Made by a program: the position numbers and the translations under genes | The notes under the pieces: generated by a model | Told to the model about the DNA's origin: nothing | Database searches by the model: none | Seen by the model: the letters and a program-made list of their open reading frames with translations, nothing else | In this document: positions 24,101 to 36,755 of the stretch, one piece after another | Layout of the letters: the number at the start of each line of letters is the position of its first letter | How positions within the stretch are numbered: position 1 is the stretch's first letter | NCBI RefSeq assembly: GCF_932526225.1 | Contig: NC_064034.1 | Span: 12,414,887 to 12,474,886, forward strand | Length of the DNA stretch: 60,000 bases | Reading direction: 5' to 3' | Origin: Nematostella vectensis | Lineage: Eukaryota > Cnidaria > Anthozoa > Actiniaria > Edwardsiidae

Positions 24101-27100
24101 TTTTGTCTTTTTAGTTGTATTTTATGCTAGCCTGTCAAGTTATACTCAACATCATTCAGTATTTCAGTCAGTCAACCAATATATAGTGTTGATGTTAGTG
24201 ACTTCTTTCTTTTCTTTTTTTTTTTAACAATTTTCTTGCTTGAGCTTGTAGAATGTGGTGGGTGGCAGACCTGCAGTGGACTAGTGACAGCCTGCTTCTG
24301 ATAGCTGTTACTCGTGCGGGATCTGTCCTCATGTTAACCAAGCTTGGAACACCACTCCTCATCAGCACAAAGGGCAACTCCATTGATATGGGCCCAAGCT
24401 TGTTCTTGCCTATTCATCCCAGAATTTATTTTAGGTACAGGGATAAATTGATTGCATAGGCTTTCGCTGATAAAAATCACAATTTTGTTTCATCAGAACA
24501 ACTTCTCTTCTTAAAGGCTGAAAACCCATGTTGGATTTGGGTTTTATTTAATGCAGTCTTAAAATTCCATAGTGCACACATAGCATGTTGGAATCCCCTA
24601 AATATGAAATTTGTATCGATCAAAACCGAGATCCTTGCATGCTAATTTGCTAAGTGTTATTTAAACTTTGTATTGTAAGCACACGTTGAACTATAATCAG
24701 CTAATAAATTCTGTTTTCATGCCTCAAGGAAATCAAATGGAACAGATCAAGATGATATTTCCCTCTCCTCCACTGTTGAGTCAGCGCTACGACAGCGGTT
24801 TTCAATAGCAGTGCACCCACACCACCCAGTCTTTCTTATCTCTGATGGCTATCTGGTCACAGTCCTGCAGCTGCCTGGAAATGTCAGCCACGCCGGCTTG
24901 ATGACAGCCCTTATGTCAGATGTCAAGAGGTAATAATTAACAACTACTTTGTTTCACAGAAATGTTTCATCTTAGAAAGGTCTAAAGTGACCCATTCTGC
25001 TGTTTCCAATGATATCTTACTAGTGTCGCGACAGGTGATCTCAACTCCTGACCTTATCTCCACTCCACTCTTGACAACCACATTATTTAAAATTATGAAA
25101 TCAATATCGCGAGACATGATCAAATGCTCTTCACGTGTTACTGTCTTGACTCGTCTTCAGTGTGTAGATACATACTGCAGTATAATTCTATATAATTATT
25201 CTAGATTGTGCTTTAGACTTGTTCCAGATATAGAGCTGGACTTGCAGATACCATCACGCTCCTCGTCTCTGAGCAAGATCAACATATTCCAGGCCGAGCC
25301 TGCCACACCCGCTAATGGCGATGATATCAGTGACAATACAGCATCAAGTGCGGGGTCCAGTAATTTGAAAGGTATGTACAGCCGTCTTCAGCACGTGTTA
25401 GATTCGAAAATGTCCTTAATATATCTTATTTTGCTTTTTGCGTGTTCTTTTCTGTGATGTGATATGTAATTTATCTCCAAATATGACTTTGCTTATGTAG
25501 ATTATGGGCTGGCCAGTGGTGATCAAGGTGTCGCTTTAGCGGGCTTCACTCCCATGGCTGACCAGGCTGCAGACGAGCACTACGCAAATGTGTCAGGTAT
25601 CCTGGAAGCTCAGCTCGCTTCTCTCAAAGCCCTTGGGCTTGCAACCTCAGCGGGAGAGCACTGGACCAAAGACATATCTAATGCAGCGAATACCGTGACA
25701 CGTGGAATAGCCAAGCTCTTTGGGGTCTCTATGAAAAGCTTAGTGACGCAAAATGGGAATTTGAAGACTTCGCTTAAACTCATACCTGAGTCCATCAAAA
25801 CAATCGAACCCTTACATGGTCTACCTGAACGATCTGGTCAAAGACTGAAAAAAAGTTTTGCATATTTCCAGCTTGCGCTTGGACTCTTTCAGTGGGATTC
25901 ATATCGGAACGCGTTCTCTTGGGCAATACGACTTGTGCATCATGTCATCAACGAGTTGCTTGCATTCAAAGGGTGCTCAGATTCAGTCAAGATCACAACT
26001 TCTATTCAATTCTTAGAATTCTCAGAACGAATTCTTAACACAGTGTATTCTTGGAATCTCAGTGGCCAAGGTCTGTCAGCAGACAATTTTAGTCCGACCA
26101 AGATGTCTGGACAAAATGTACCTCTTGGGAATACTCAACAGGACGTTTCAGGACAAGACGTCCACGGACAAGGCAGTAAAGTAGCTCAAGACCTGGCTGC
26201 ACCATGGCTACTTCTGTATAACTATACAGCGCAGTGCAGCAAGAGATCTGCAGAAGGTCATGAAGACAGGTCAATGTGTGGAGACCAGGTAGAGAGAACT
26301 GACGATCATGCCGATCTGATGGAACTAATGTGTAGTGTTCAGAGGAAGCTGCAAGACATTGGCGCAAAAATCCCTACAATGGCAGATGATGCTACACAAA
26401 ATACTGCAGGTGCGTTGAGGATCAGAGTGAAGCATTTCATTATCTTACCAATTGATACTGACAAACTATCTAACGGGATTATCATGACGCCGATCCAGGT
26501 ACTATCAACCCCCATGAAAATCAGTAAATTTAAAAGCGGACCTAAGAAGCCCCTTTTTAATTTCCAACAAAGCTCAGACATTTTTTGTAACCTCTATTAT
26601 TTCAGGCTCCCATACAGATGTGAAGAAAATCCACGAAAGTATCATAAAACAGGCTCATATTTCTGGAGCTTTCTCCACTGAGGCTCTCGAGGATTCAATG
26701 TTTGCTAGAAAACGAGCTACTCAAACACCTGCACAGCAAAGCACACCAGTTGGCCTTAGCAAGCGTTCTCGGTCCCTGGACCACTTGAAAGATTTATCAG
26801 CGATTGGCAAACCATCTCTTGCGTTCAGCCCAGGCTACATCGGGAGCCCCCGAGTTCAGAGTCTTGCGGGTAGTCCACCTGAAAATGATACAAGAGCACT
26901 TCTGTCTATCTTGTATCAGAACCTTCAACAGTACGATGTACAAGGAGCATTAGAGCTAGTGTACTCGTTAATGGAGCCGGTGTTGCCACTGGAGGAGATT
27001 GAAACGACACTGAGTGATTTGTTTACTCCCATCGCGCATGGGATGGCAACACCCGGTCAAGACCAATCAGCGAGCCAGTTACTGAGCGTTCTTCTACAGT

Positions 27101-30100
27101 CGTATCCTATCATCCGAGTCTCTGATAAATGTGGTTTGCCCGTTGTGCAATCCTTGGCCCGGCTTATGGCTGCGTACTTCTCTGACCTTCCCCTCTTCAC
27201 TTTTCCACCCTACAGGCCTGAGCCTTTGCCCCCTTTTCACCCCGCAGAAGGGGAGCAGCGAAGTCAAATCTCGGATGAATCCTTCGAGCTGATGCATGGA
27301 GCTGAGGTAGAACCTCTTAACAGAGAAAGGTTATCCATCGCAGTTAGAGAACAAGGACTGTCTGACCTCTGGAGTGCCAACAGTGCAGTTGATCTTTTGC
27401 TAGTAACTGGATTAATCGGAGAGGCTGCTCTACTCTCCAGAGATCTTGGCGATTGGAAGAATTCCTTTTTCCTATCTGTATCTAACGACAATTTGACGTC
27501 ACTGAGCCCGAAAGGGTCTCTTCCTTCCGTTCATGACAATCCCGAGAAGACTATCATTTCAAGGCTGGCACCTATATTTCACACCCCTCATCTTGTCCTT
27601 CCGAGTATTCAAAAGACTGGCGAAGAAGCTCCAGATGAAGCGCATTCCCCTACTCGTGACAAACTTGTCAAGGAGAACCCCACCCCTGGTACGCTGGAGC
27701 CTGAAATAGACGCTAACTTGGTGCGCCATGTCAGTCATGTGTTACAAGCAGGAGTGGTAGCCGGCCTTGACCTTGTGCCCGTGTTGATGTGGACTATGTT
27801 GAAGGACTTGCTTGGACTAGTAGCCCAGCTTGATTGGATCGTCCCTGAAGGGCTGTACCTACCATCGCCTCCCCTCTATTGCCCCCAGCCGCCCAATACC
27901 CAGACCGTATGTATAGTACCCTGTTTACTACATCTTCGTATTTAAACTATTTAGATAAAAGCTATTATCTTAGGTAAACGCAGCAGCAAACATCAATAAA
28001 TCCTCCTCTCCTTTTCTATGCACCACTGTACTAATCAGAAGTTAGTCTCTAGGTAAGGTACCAAACGCATTCTGCGATTTGTGTGGCACTGTGCACGATA
28101 AAGGCACTAGCATCATACTTTTCAGTTTACTATCGCACACTATATCATGGGATTCCCTTGTTCTAAGACAATGGACATTCTTTTAGAGATTCAGGCTCAC
28201 GCATTTATTAAGTCGTTTCTCTTTTTGTACCATCATTTATATATCGGCGGACTCTTCTGTCCTAATAGACTGATATATAAAATATGATATTTCACTGATA
28301 TTTAACTAATATCTGATTAAAGGGCCATTAACCAGGAGGATATTCGGACGATATTAAATATTAGAATGAAAAAAAAAATTGATAAAAATATAAAACAATA
28401 TATATAAACAATATCTAATCTTTTTTTAGGAATTCCTGTTGCCTCGTGTGTACCAAGAGCGCCACATCCGATCAGAAGCCGCCAAACTTGTTCAGAAGAT
28501 CCTTACCTTATTCCATGCTTCTCGGTGTATGACTCCCTGCACGCAGTGGTACGTGGAGCAGCTTGTGGCAGCAAACGATAAGTGGTATGGCGACGATGGA
28601 GAGTTCGAGATGCCACAGTCGCTTATCTCTTATGCTGATTGTGATGTTACATTCACTGCAGCTGAACAGGAGATGATGAGAACATTGAAGAAAGTATCAA
28701 CCAAGGGTAAAGGTAAGACGACCAAAGTTCTTGTAAGAACAAATCACTGGTCTTGTTCCTTTTGCAGATCATGTGTTGTAATAGGTTCTCAGTGTAAAAA
28801 TATTGACTAGACAAAAAATATTGACAAGAACACGAAGTTAGTTATTGTTTACTTGTATGACAGTTGACTACATAACAGCATATGTACGTTTTTATATGTT
28901 TTTTTTTTTCCTTATCTTGCTTTGTCATTGGTATTTTGTTTAGATAAGCGCTCTCCTCCACGATCTGGGCCTAGTCAAGCAGGTAGTCAGACGGGCGAAT
29001 CATCTTCCATCGATGTGATGTTAAGCGCTTTCCAGCAGTTCTGTCTTATAACGTGGCTGCTCCATGCACGTGACAAGAGGAGCTATTACGCCAGACGATA
29101 CCGACGAGAATTGAACGAGCCGTCTGCAGACGCCAAGGTAATAAAGTGAAGCATGCTAGCACAATACAAAGGACCATCAAATAGCATATCGGTGCTCGAT
29201 ATAGCATATCGAGCACCAGTAAAATGCACGGGCAAAAATAAAAATACTTTTTTGAGAATAACGAGAAAATTCGTGTTTTGACTTTTATAGTAGGTAAGTA
29301 TATATTGAACATTACAGTCAGCTAATGAGAACTTAATCCCGCTCTACGAGTAACGGAGAAAACGATTGATTCATTCCCGTTGCCCAGAATGTTATTGGCG
29401 ATTTACAAATTGAGAATATGAAATGTAGTTTCTTTATAGTAGATATTGGGACCCCAGTTGCAGACTGTTCAATATACACCTTTTTCAAAAAAGGTTGCAC
29501 TTTCGTTATCGCGGATGTGTGTGTCGCAACCCGCGGTGTATCACGGGATCTAATTTCAGACAGGCGAGAGATTGAAGATATGGCAGCCGTCAACATTTGC
29601 CTCAAGATTCTTTCGGCTAACAAAAAGTCTGAGATTGACAGAAATAGATTTATGGATTTGAAAAAGTTCACAAATGTTAGTGAGTGGAAAAAAATTCTAC
29701 TTTCGCAAACTTGGAGATTGGTTTTTACTAGGATCCCGAAAAGACTGGAAAGACCGATAAAACTGTTGCGTAATTTCTTTTGATTCGCTTTGTCCTGGAA
29801 GATAGCAGTATTTGGAACACAGTTTATTTTTCTCATGGTGCCCCTCAGCACGACACACATATCCGCGATAACCAAAGTGCACCCTTTTTTGAAATAGGTG
29901 TATATAACGTTTTCATTCTTGTTTGGGATGTTTTGGGATAATTCTTAAAACACTCATCAATATTCAATAGGCATGTTGACCAATCGGATGTAGTTCTTCG
30001 GACACGTGAATAGGCTTTATACCTAGCAATACAGCCAACAAGTCTGAAGCACGATGAGGGAATTGAAATCGTCTCCAGGGAAATATTCGGGTACAATAGA

Positions 30101-33100
30101 AAAACAGTGACAGACTAACGAACATGAAACATTATATAAAGCCATCATGACGTCATGAAGGATTATATAAAACCCTCATGACGTAATGAAGCTTGATATA
30201 ATGTTGCATCCAGTAGATTTGGCAAATAGGTAACGACATACGTAAGATCACAAACAGTAAACTACTTTATTCCTAGTAAAAAGCATAGTTTACAATCTAC
30301 TTTATGGTATGTTTTAGATACACTATCATAAACGGACTCCATAATCAAACAGTGTTTAAAAGTGACTTAGCTGTTTTGTAGTCCAAGAGTCCCTTTACCA
30401 GATGGCAGCTTCATTTTGCTCAAACAATCGCCTATTCTTTTTCTAAGCCGTCGTCACGCTGTCTTTGACCAGTTTCGACTCGCATGATTATGTTCAACCT
30501 GAGAATTAAGGAAGTCAGAAAGACCTGAATGAAACAGTATAAACACCGACAAATCTATATGTACAGTGCTAACCTTGGGTCATTTTGCTTAGCCAGTTGG
30601 ACTTCGCTTCGCCCTCGGGATTTTATATCCGCGAAAACACTCCTTCTCGTGTTTCAAATAGTACATAATTCATGTTTCTGTTGTCGTTTTATTCGGTTAC
30701 AAGAAGGTGGCAAAGAAAACAGGCAAGTATAAGATAAGAACTGTATCCTAATAGCATTTGTTTCCTTACAGTATTCAGCGGAAGATTTGTGTTGGGAGAC
30801 TCTGCAGTGGACACTCCGTCTCCTGCCATTCAGCTCTCTTCTAGGCGCCACTTCCCAACTGTACGATACACTTCTTACTCTGTTGTCAGAGATGACGCCC
30901 TCTGTAACTACGGCAGAGATCACCGCCCAACACTTCCACGACCCTGATATCATTCCTACCACAGCTGGCAAGGCGAAGCTGAAGAGGCTGATCTCAAGGT
31001 TCCGCCGAGTGACTCTCTACGATGCCGGATGTGACGATGCCGAGGACCCTGATGCACCCTTGTCAGTCTACTACAGAGAAAAGTGTATTCAGTGCGAACA
31101 CGATTTCATCGAAAGGAGAGAGCTTTTCGGCCCTGTGCAGGTCAAAGTGTTTGAGCGGGAAGAATTGGCTGATGAATACCCGATATCATCCAACAAAATC
31201 TCTTTCAAGTTGAACAAAGAGCGCCCCCAAGTTGGTGCATTGATGCTCGAGTCGTCTTCAGCGTACCTGGGCTTTTTAGATACGTTTTTCATCATTGTTG
31301 TGTCCAAGACTTCTCAGTACAACCAATCATTGACTACACCACTGTTGCTTGCTTTTGAAAAAGTATTCACAGCGCCAGAGACAAAGTCGCTGAAGGAGAT
31401 TCAAGCGAAGGCTAGCACCCTAAAACGAAAAGCTCCGCTACCAAAGATAGGCCTCATCCGAAGCCAAAGCTTCGCAGATGTCCGTTCATCGAGACCCAGA
31501 GCTCGGCACTTAGAAAGTCCCACTGCTTCTTGTGTGGAAGGTCCCAGTGATTATAAGCGAAGCAGTAGCCTCAATGACTTGGGTAAAGCTGGTAATACCT
31601 CAGGTATTGCTGTTCTTGGAGCTGAGATAATGAAACTTCTTCCCAAGCTTGTTTGGCTCAGCAGGTGAGCTGATATTGACTATCGCATTGGAACTTCTTA
31701 TGAACATTGGAGGGCATAATTAATCCAGTAGCTTGCAAAGTAATTGAACTCTAATTTCGCCTGTGTCGCCTTTTAGATGGTCTTCACAAGGCTCTTCCCA
31801 CACTCTGGACGTGACCACGCTTAGGACATCAGAGGGACGCCCTGTTATGAAAGTCCAGGTCAAACTACAACTGCTCATCAACAGCATCTGGCTAATGAAG
31901 AACGTTTACATCCCTTGGCAACGGGACGAGAAGGTAATTTGTTTCATGTGTGCCTAATGTCGTTATTTAGATTTACCTTTAATATTTTCCTTTTCCTTTT
32001 GACAGTGTTACCAACGCTGTGCTTATTAGTGTTCTTGAAAGTATGTGTTGATTTTATTTGTTCTTTATTGGCTCATAAAAGGTAAACCCGGAGTTCTTAA
32101 AGCCCATACCCAAGGCAATGTTCAATCCATCACTTGCCAAGTTCAACACGGAAGCCGCAGCACCTTCAAAACCCGAAAAAACCCTAATTAGGAGATACGC
32201 CAGTGACACTGACATTCCCCGCGTGATGGTCCAGAGCCCCACCACAGAGGAGGAGGATGGCAGCAAGAGACATACAAATTCAGCGACAAGACGCGGGGGA
32301 GCAAAGCCTTCAGCAAGTGGCAATAGAACAGCAGGTATGTCTGTTTTCCCGATCTGTACGGCTAGCTTTCGTGTAGGACTGGCATATGTACCTTTATACT
32401 AACAAAGATAAAAAGGGTCTGAATTTATTTAGCTCCTTTTTTGTGGTCATTAGAATCGCCGTTGACAAGCAAAGTCCATACCCAAGACATGCAGGTGGCG
32501 GAGAAGAAAAAAGCTCAGAAGAAGAAAGCACGAAAGACACTACGTCTTGATTTGGGTCAAGAGAATGAGCGCCCGTTTGAGGACGTTATTAACCTACCAC
32601 ATGACCTCGTGCAAGCCGAGACTGAAGGTTTACCCAAAGGTAAGGGATTCAAATGCAATTGTCATCGAAATACTTGTATACAGTAACTGCTTACCGAAGG
32701 AATAGGGTGATATTTGTCAACGTATGAAAAATTGATGGTCAACTTCTTTCGTCTCGCTAAATCGCTTCCCAAGGAAAACACCGACAGTTATATGTCTTCA
32801 AAGAATAGTGATATCACCATTGTGAATAAAGAATAAGTATTGGTTGTATAATATCCTTGTCTTACCCTAAACGATGGATACAGACAGTTTAACATTGTGT
32901 TTCGCAACATTTTATTATTAAAAGATAGAGCATTACCCTTGATATATACTCCTTATTCTAGGAAACGTGTTGTTACAGTCACCACCCTATGTTCAGCGAG
33001 CAAAGCCAAAGGCGGATAATGTTAGCACTTTACAAAAGTCAAAGACCGAAAAGAGGCGCCGCACTATGCGATCTACATCGACGCCACATCGTTCACGTAA

Positions 33101-36100
33101 CTTGTCAAGATCTGAAGAAGTTGACGTCAATTCAGCGTTCTTCCCGGAAGACTTTACAGCACTGCCTGGTAATCTGTCTGGCTTCCAAGTTAGAGACCCT
33201 CAAGGTTCCCGCCATCCAGACGACACAGTCATAAGCAGCAGAGAACTGAGAAAAAAGCCTCGACAAGTAGAAATGTCAAGACAAAGTGATAGGCAAGACG
33301 CAGTTATTCCTGTGCGCGTGGTAAACGAAGATTCTGCCAACAATCGCGTGGAAATTCTATTGTCTATCGCCTTAAGGTATTCAAATGCTCTTTGACGAGT
33401 TACCTTTCCGAGGATGATTTTCTATGCTTCGCTCAAACTCATATTGATGCTATGTACAGAATTACATAAAAACTGTGTTGTTACAATTTTAATTGCTCGG
33501 TCATTAGCTTTCATGCATGATGTGCATTTCAGTACTTTACCAAGCTCTTTCCGTTTTAGGCATAGCGATCAGGGCGAACATACATCCGTGTCATCAGGAA
33601 CTATGGGCTTCAACCGCACAGTCGCCACAGAGCCGACTGTGATTCAAGGGCCCCCAAGTAAACATACTGGTTGCCAAACAGACCAAGGACCAAGCCAGAG
33701 TGTTTCTACCCAAGCAGATCACACTGACAAGGCACATGAGGTAAAAGAAGCTTGGCCTGCAGGGCCGCTAAATAGCCTTTATCAAGGAAACGTCAAGCCG
33801 GAACAACCGCTGTCAGTTGATACAGCTCATGTTCCAAAACTGGACGAGGAAAGTGATTCCATGAACGCCCCGAAGTTCGATCCTGGAATCCCCCTACTAA
33901 GGATGCCTGGCACCTCTATACTTGCCGATAAGGATGGGCTCTTCAAAACAGTTCCTGACTTGCCAGAGAAACCTAGAAGTACTACATTTTCTGGTACGTC
34001 TCAGCTGCAAGATGGAATGAGATTGTTTCCGATTTCTCAGGATCAACCACCCTTGCCATTACTGCACATACCAGAAAACGGAGGCAAGAGGCATATTAAA
34101 GTTCCAGACCTTTCGAAGATTAGGTTCTTCGAGATGCAGAACAATCCAGCAGGTCTCCAGCTTCTGAAAATGCCACCGAAATCTGAAGAAACTAGAATTC
34201 CCGATTTGTCGAAGATAAAGTTTCCTGACACCCAGAAAAAGACACAAGTTGATTCGAAAGACCTTTTCCTTTTACAAATGCCACTAGCAAATGAGAGTTG
34301 GAGGCCCGATTTTTCCAAGATTAAGTTTCCTGAAATCCCGAAAAAAACACCAGTTGATGCAAAAGACCTTTTCCTTCTACGAATGCCACAAGCAAATGAG
34401 AGCTGGATGCCTGATTTATCCAAGATCAAATTTGCGCAGGTGGAGCCAAAACCGAGTAAAGGGGCACATAATCGAGACCTCCGTCTTCTTCGAATGCCAG
34501 AGCGCGCGATGTCAGACCTGTCCAAGATTCACTTTCCAGAAAAACACCCAAATATAGAGAACTTTAAACCTGATGGAAACGGGTGTAATCACGATATGTC
34601 CCAAGCCTACAATGCTCGACAAACTATTTCAAGGTCTGTATACGTAGTTGATACTCTCCATTAATAACTTGCCTTTTCTTATACACTGCTTACATGTGAG
34701 GTGCACATATTTACTTATATTATTTACTCATATTTACTGGCTTACATGCTATTTAACCAAGGCTAAATATTATAGGTATAGCCTTAGCGGCTAAAACCCC
34801 ACCTTAACGTTCATGTCCTAGCAATAATCTGAAGATTTTCTGGACACGCGTTTCTAGCTAGTGTGTCTTAAATGTCTGCTACTCTTCTTCAGGCAAAGGC
34901 GCCGTGAGCGTCAAGATGACCTCGACACACCTGCACCACATGATGTTTACCAACCTTCGAACATTCCAGAACAGCCTAGGACAATTACTGTAAAGCCGAT
35001 GAAGACAACAAAGCAGCGGACACGACAAGCTGGCACACCTCCGACACTAACAAATGTGAAGCCGCAAGTCAGCAATGAACAGAGATCCAACGTAACAAAA
35101 GCTAAACCAAAACCCAGGCCTCCTGTGGAGATTAACGAGACTGGCCTGAGCGCCGAGAGTGACCTTGAACTCTCTGAGATATCTGAGGACTTTAACATGT
35201 CGACTGAAGAACAAATGTACTTCCATCCGCGAACGGTGCCCAGAGTCTCGAATCGTGAGGTAGAGAGGTACTGCCGAGAGCTAGAAGAACGAGTCAAGGA
35301 ACAGTTCAACAAAGACTTAGAGGTAAGGATGAAAGAACAGGTGGATCGGGAAGTCAAAGAACGTATTCGAAGACAAATGGAGAAAGAACTCCAAGAGAAG
35401 GAATCACAGAGAGTTAGTGACCAAGTAAAACAAGAGGCCAAGAACGCCAAAACAACACAGACAACTCAGAACCTGGGACAGCGAGTTGGTGCGAAGCTAA
35501 GGGAACGAGCTGAAGTTCTACCGACTGAAGGACCTTTGGAACGAGGAACACATCCAATGTTTACTAAGGACGAATCTGTTAAGAGATCTCAAGTCGGTAC
35601 TCAAGTGAAGGAAGAAGAGTTATACACGCCTACCGTTCCAACATATGCCCAAGTCGGTATTCAGGTAGCTGAAGATGAGCTTCACATACCAAAGATCACT
35701 CGAAGAAAAGAAACATCGGCCGCTCAGACTGATACAGAAACCTCAAGGCGTGCACCAATGCTTCCCCCAGATATATTCCTTGGTCTGAGGTACTCCAAAG
35801 AAGAGCTAGACGACCAAGGGGTTCAAGTGGAAATTCCTTCAGCTCCACGCTTGTCAGCTGCTGAGGAGCCATCGCGTATGACGAAGACAGATCAAAGTCG
35901 GCGGTTTCTTAGCGTGGCTGATATTGATGGCGAGGAATGGGAGAACATCAGGGCGGGTCCAGAAGCGTCCTCTGAACAGCAGCACCCTGCCGTAGAAGAT
36001 GGTCTTGACGAATCTAAAGGACTTGAAGAAGAATCTGTACACGGCGTATCTAGTGACGAAATCACGATCAAAGGTAAACATTCGATCTTTTTGTGCATCT

Positions 36101-36714
36101 TAAATCCCCTTAAAAGCGAGTTTTTTCGCTAAAATTCCAAGTTTAAAAGTTTTTTTTTCTTTAAAAGTTTTTTTTTACATCTTCAATTCGCCTAGGTTCA
36201 GATGCCGAAACAGCCGTCGATACCCTTCAGACACCCATTGCGACGCCCAGATCAGCTCGACCTCCAAGTGATTCCCCCAGGCCAGCTCGACCACAACCCG
36301 AGCCACGCCACCTCAGGTCCCCACCTGAGCCTAAACCACGCCACCGCGACTCATCCCACGACCCCGTCACCGTACAAGTCATGGAATCCATTCAATCCCA
36401 CGACCCCGTCACCGTACAAGTCATGGAATCCATTCAACACCCATTGCCAAAGTAAGCAGTCAGGGCGTTTCATGATTTTTATATAATATATATATATATA
36501 AATATATAATATATATATATATAAATATATAATATATATAATATATAATATATAATATATAATATATAATATATACATACATATATATATAGCCAAACTA
36601 CAGCATACATAGCCAAAACTAAACTAAACCAAACTACAGCATATATAGCCAAACTACAGCATACATATATGTATGCATGTATAATATATACATACATATA
36701 ATATATAATATATA

Positions 36715-36755
<41 letters not shown>

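Noticed and set aside
29418-29783. 121-codon frame in CPLANE1 intron 13
   Set aside because: Lies mostly within a MITE and has no recognisable motif.
34043-34525. 160-codon minus-strand frame opposite CPLANE1 exon 19
   Set aside because: It mirrors the exon's repeated coding units. No independent signals.
34947-35450. 167-codon Ser-rich minus-strand frame opposite CPLANE1 exon 20
   Set aside because: Antisense shadow of the charged coiled-coil coding region.
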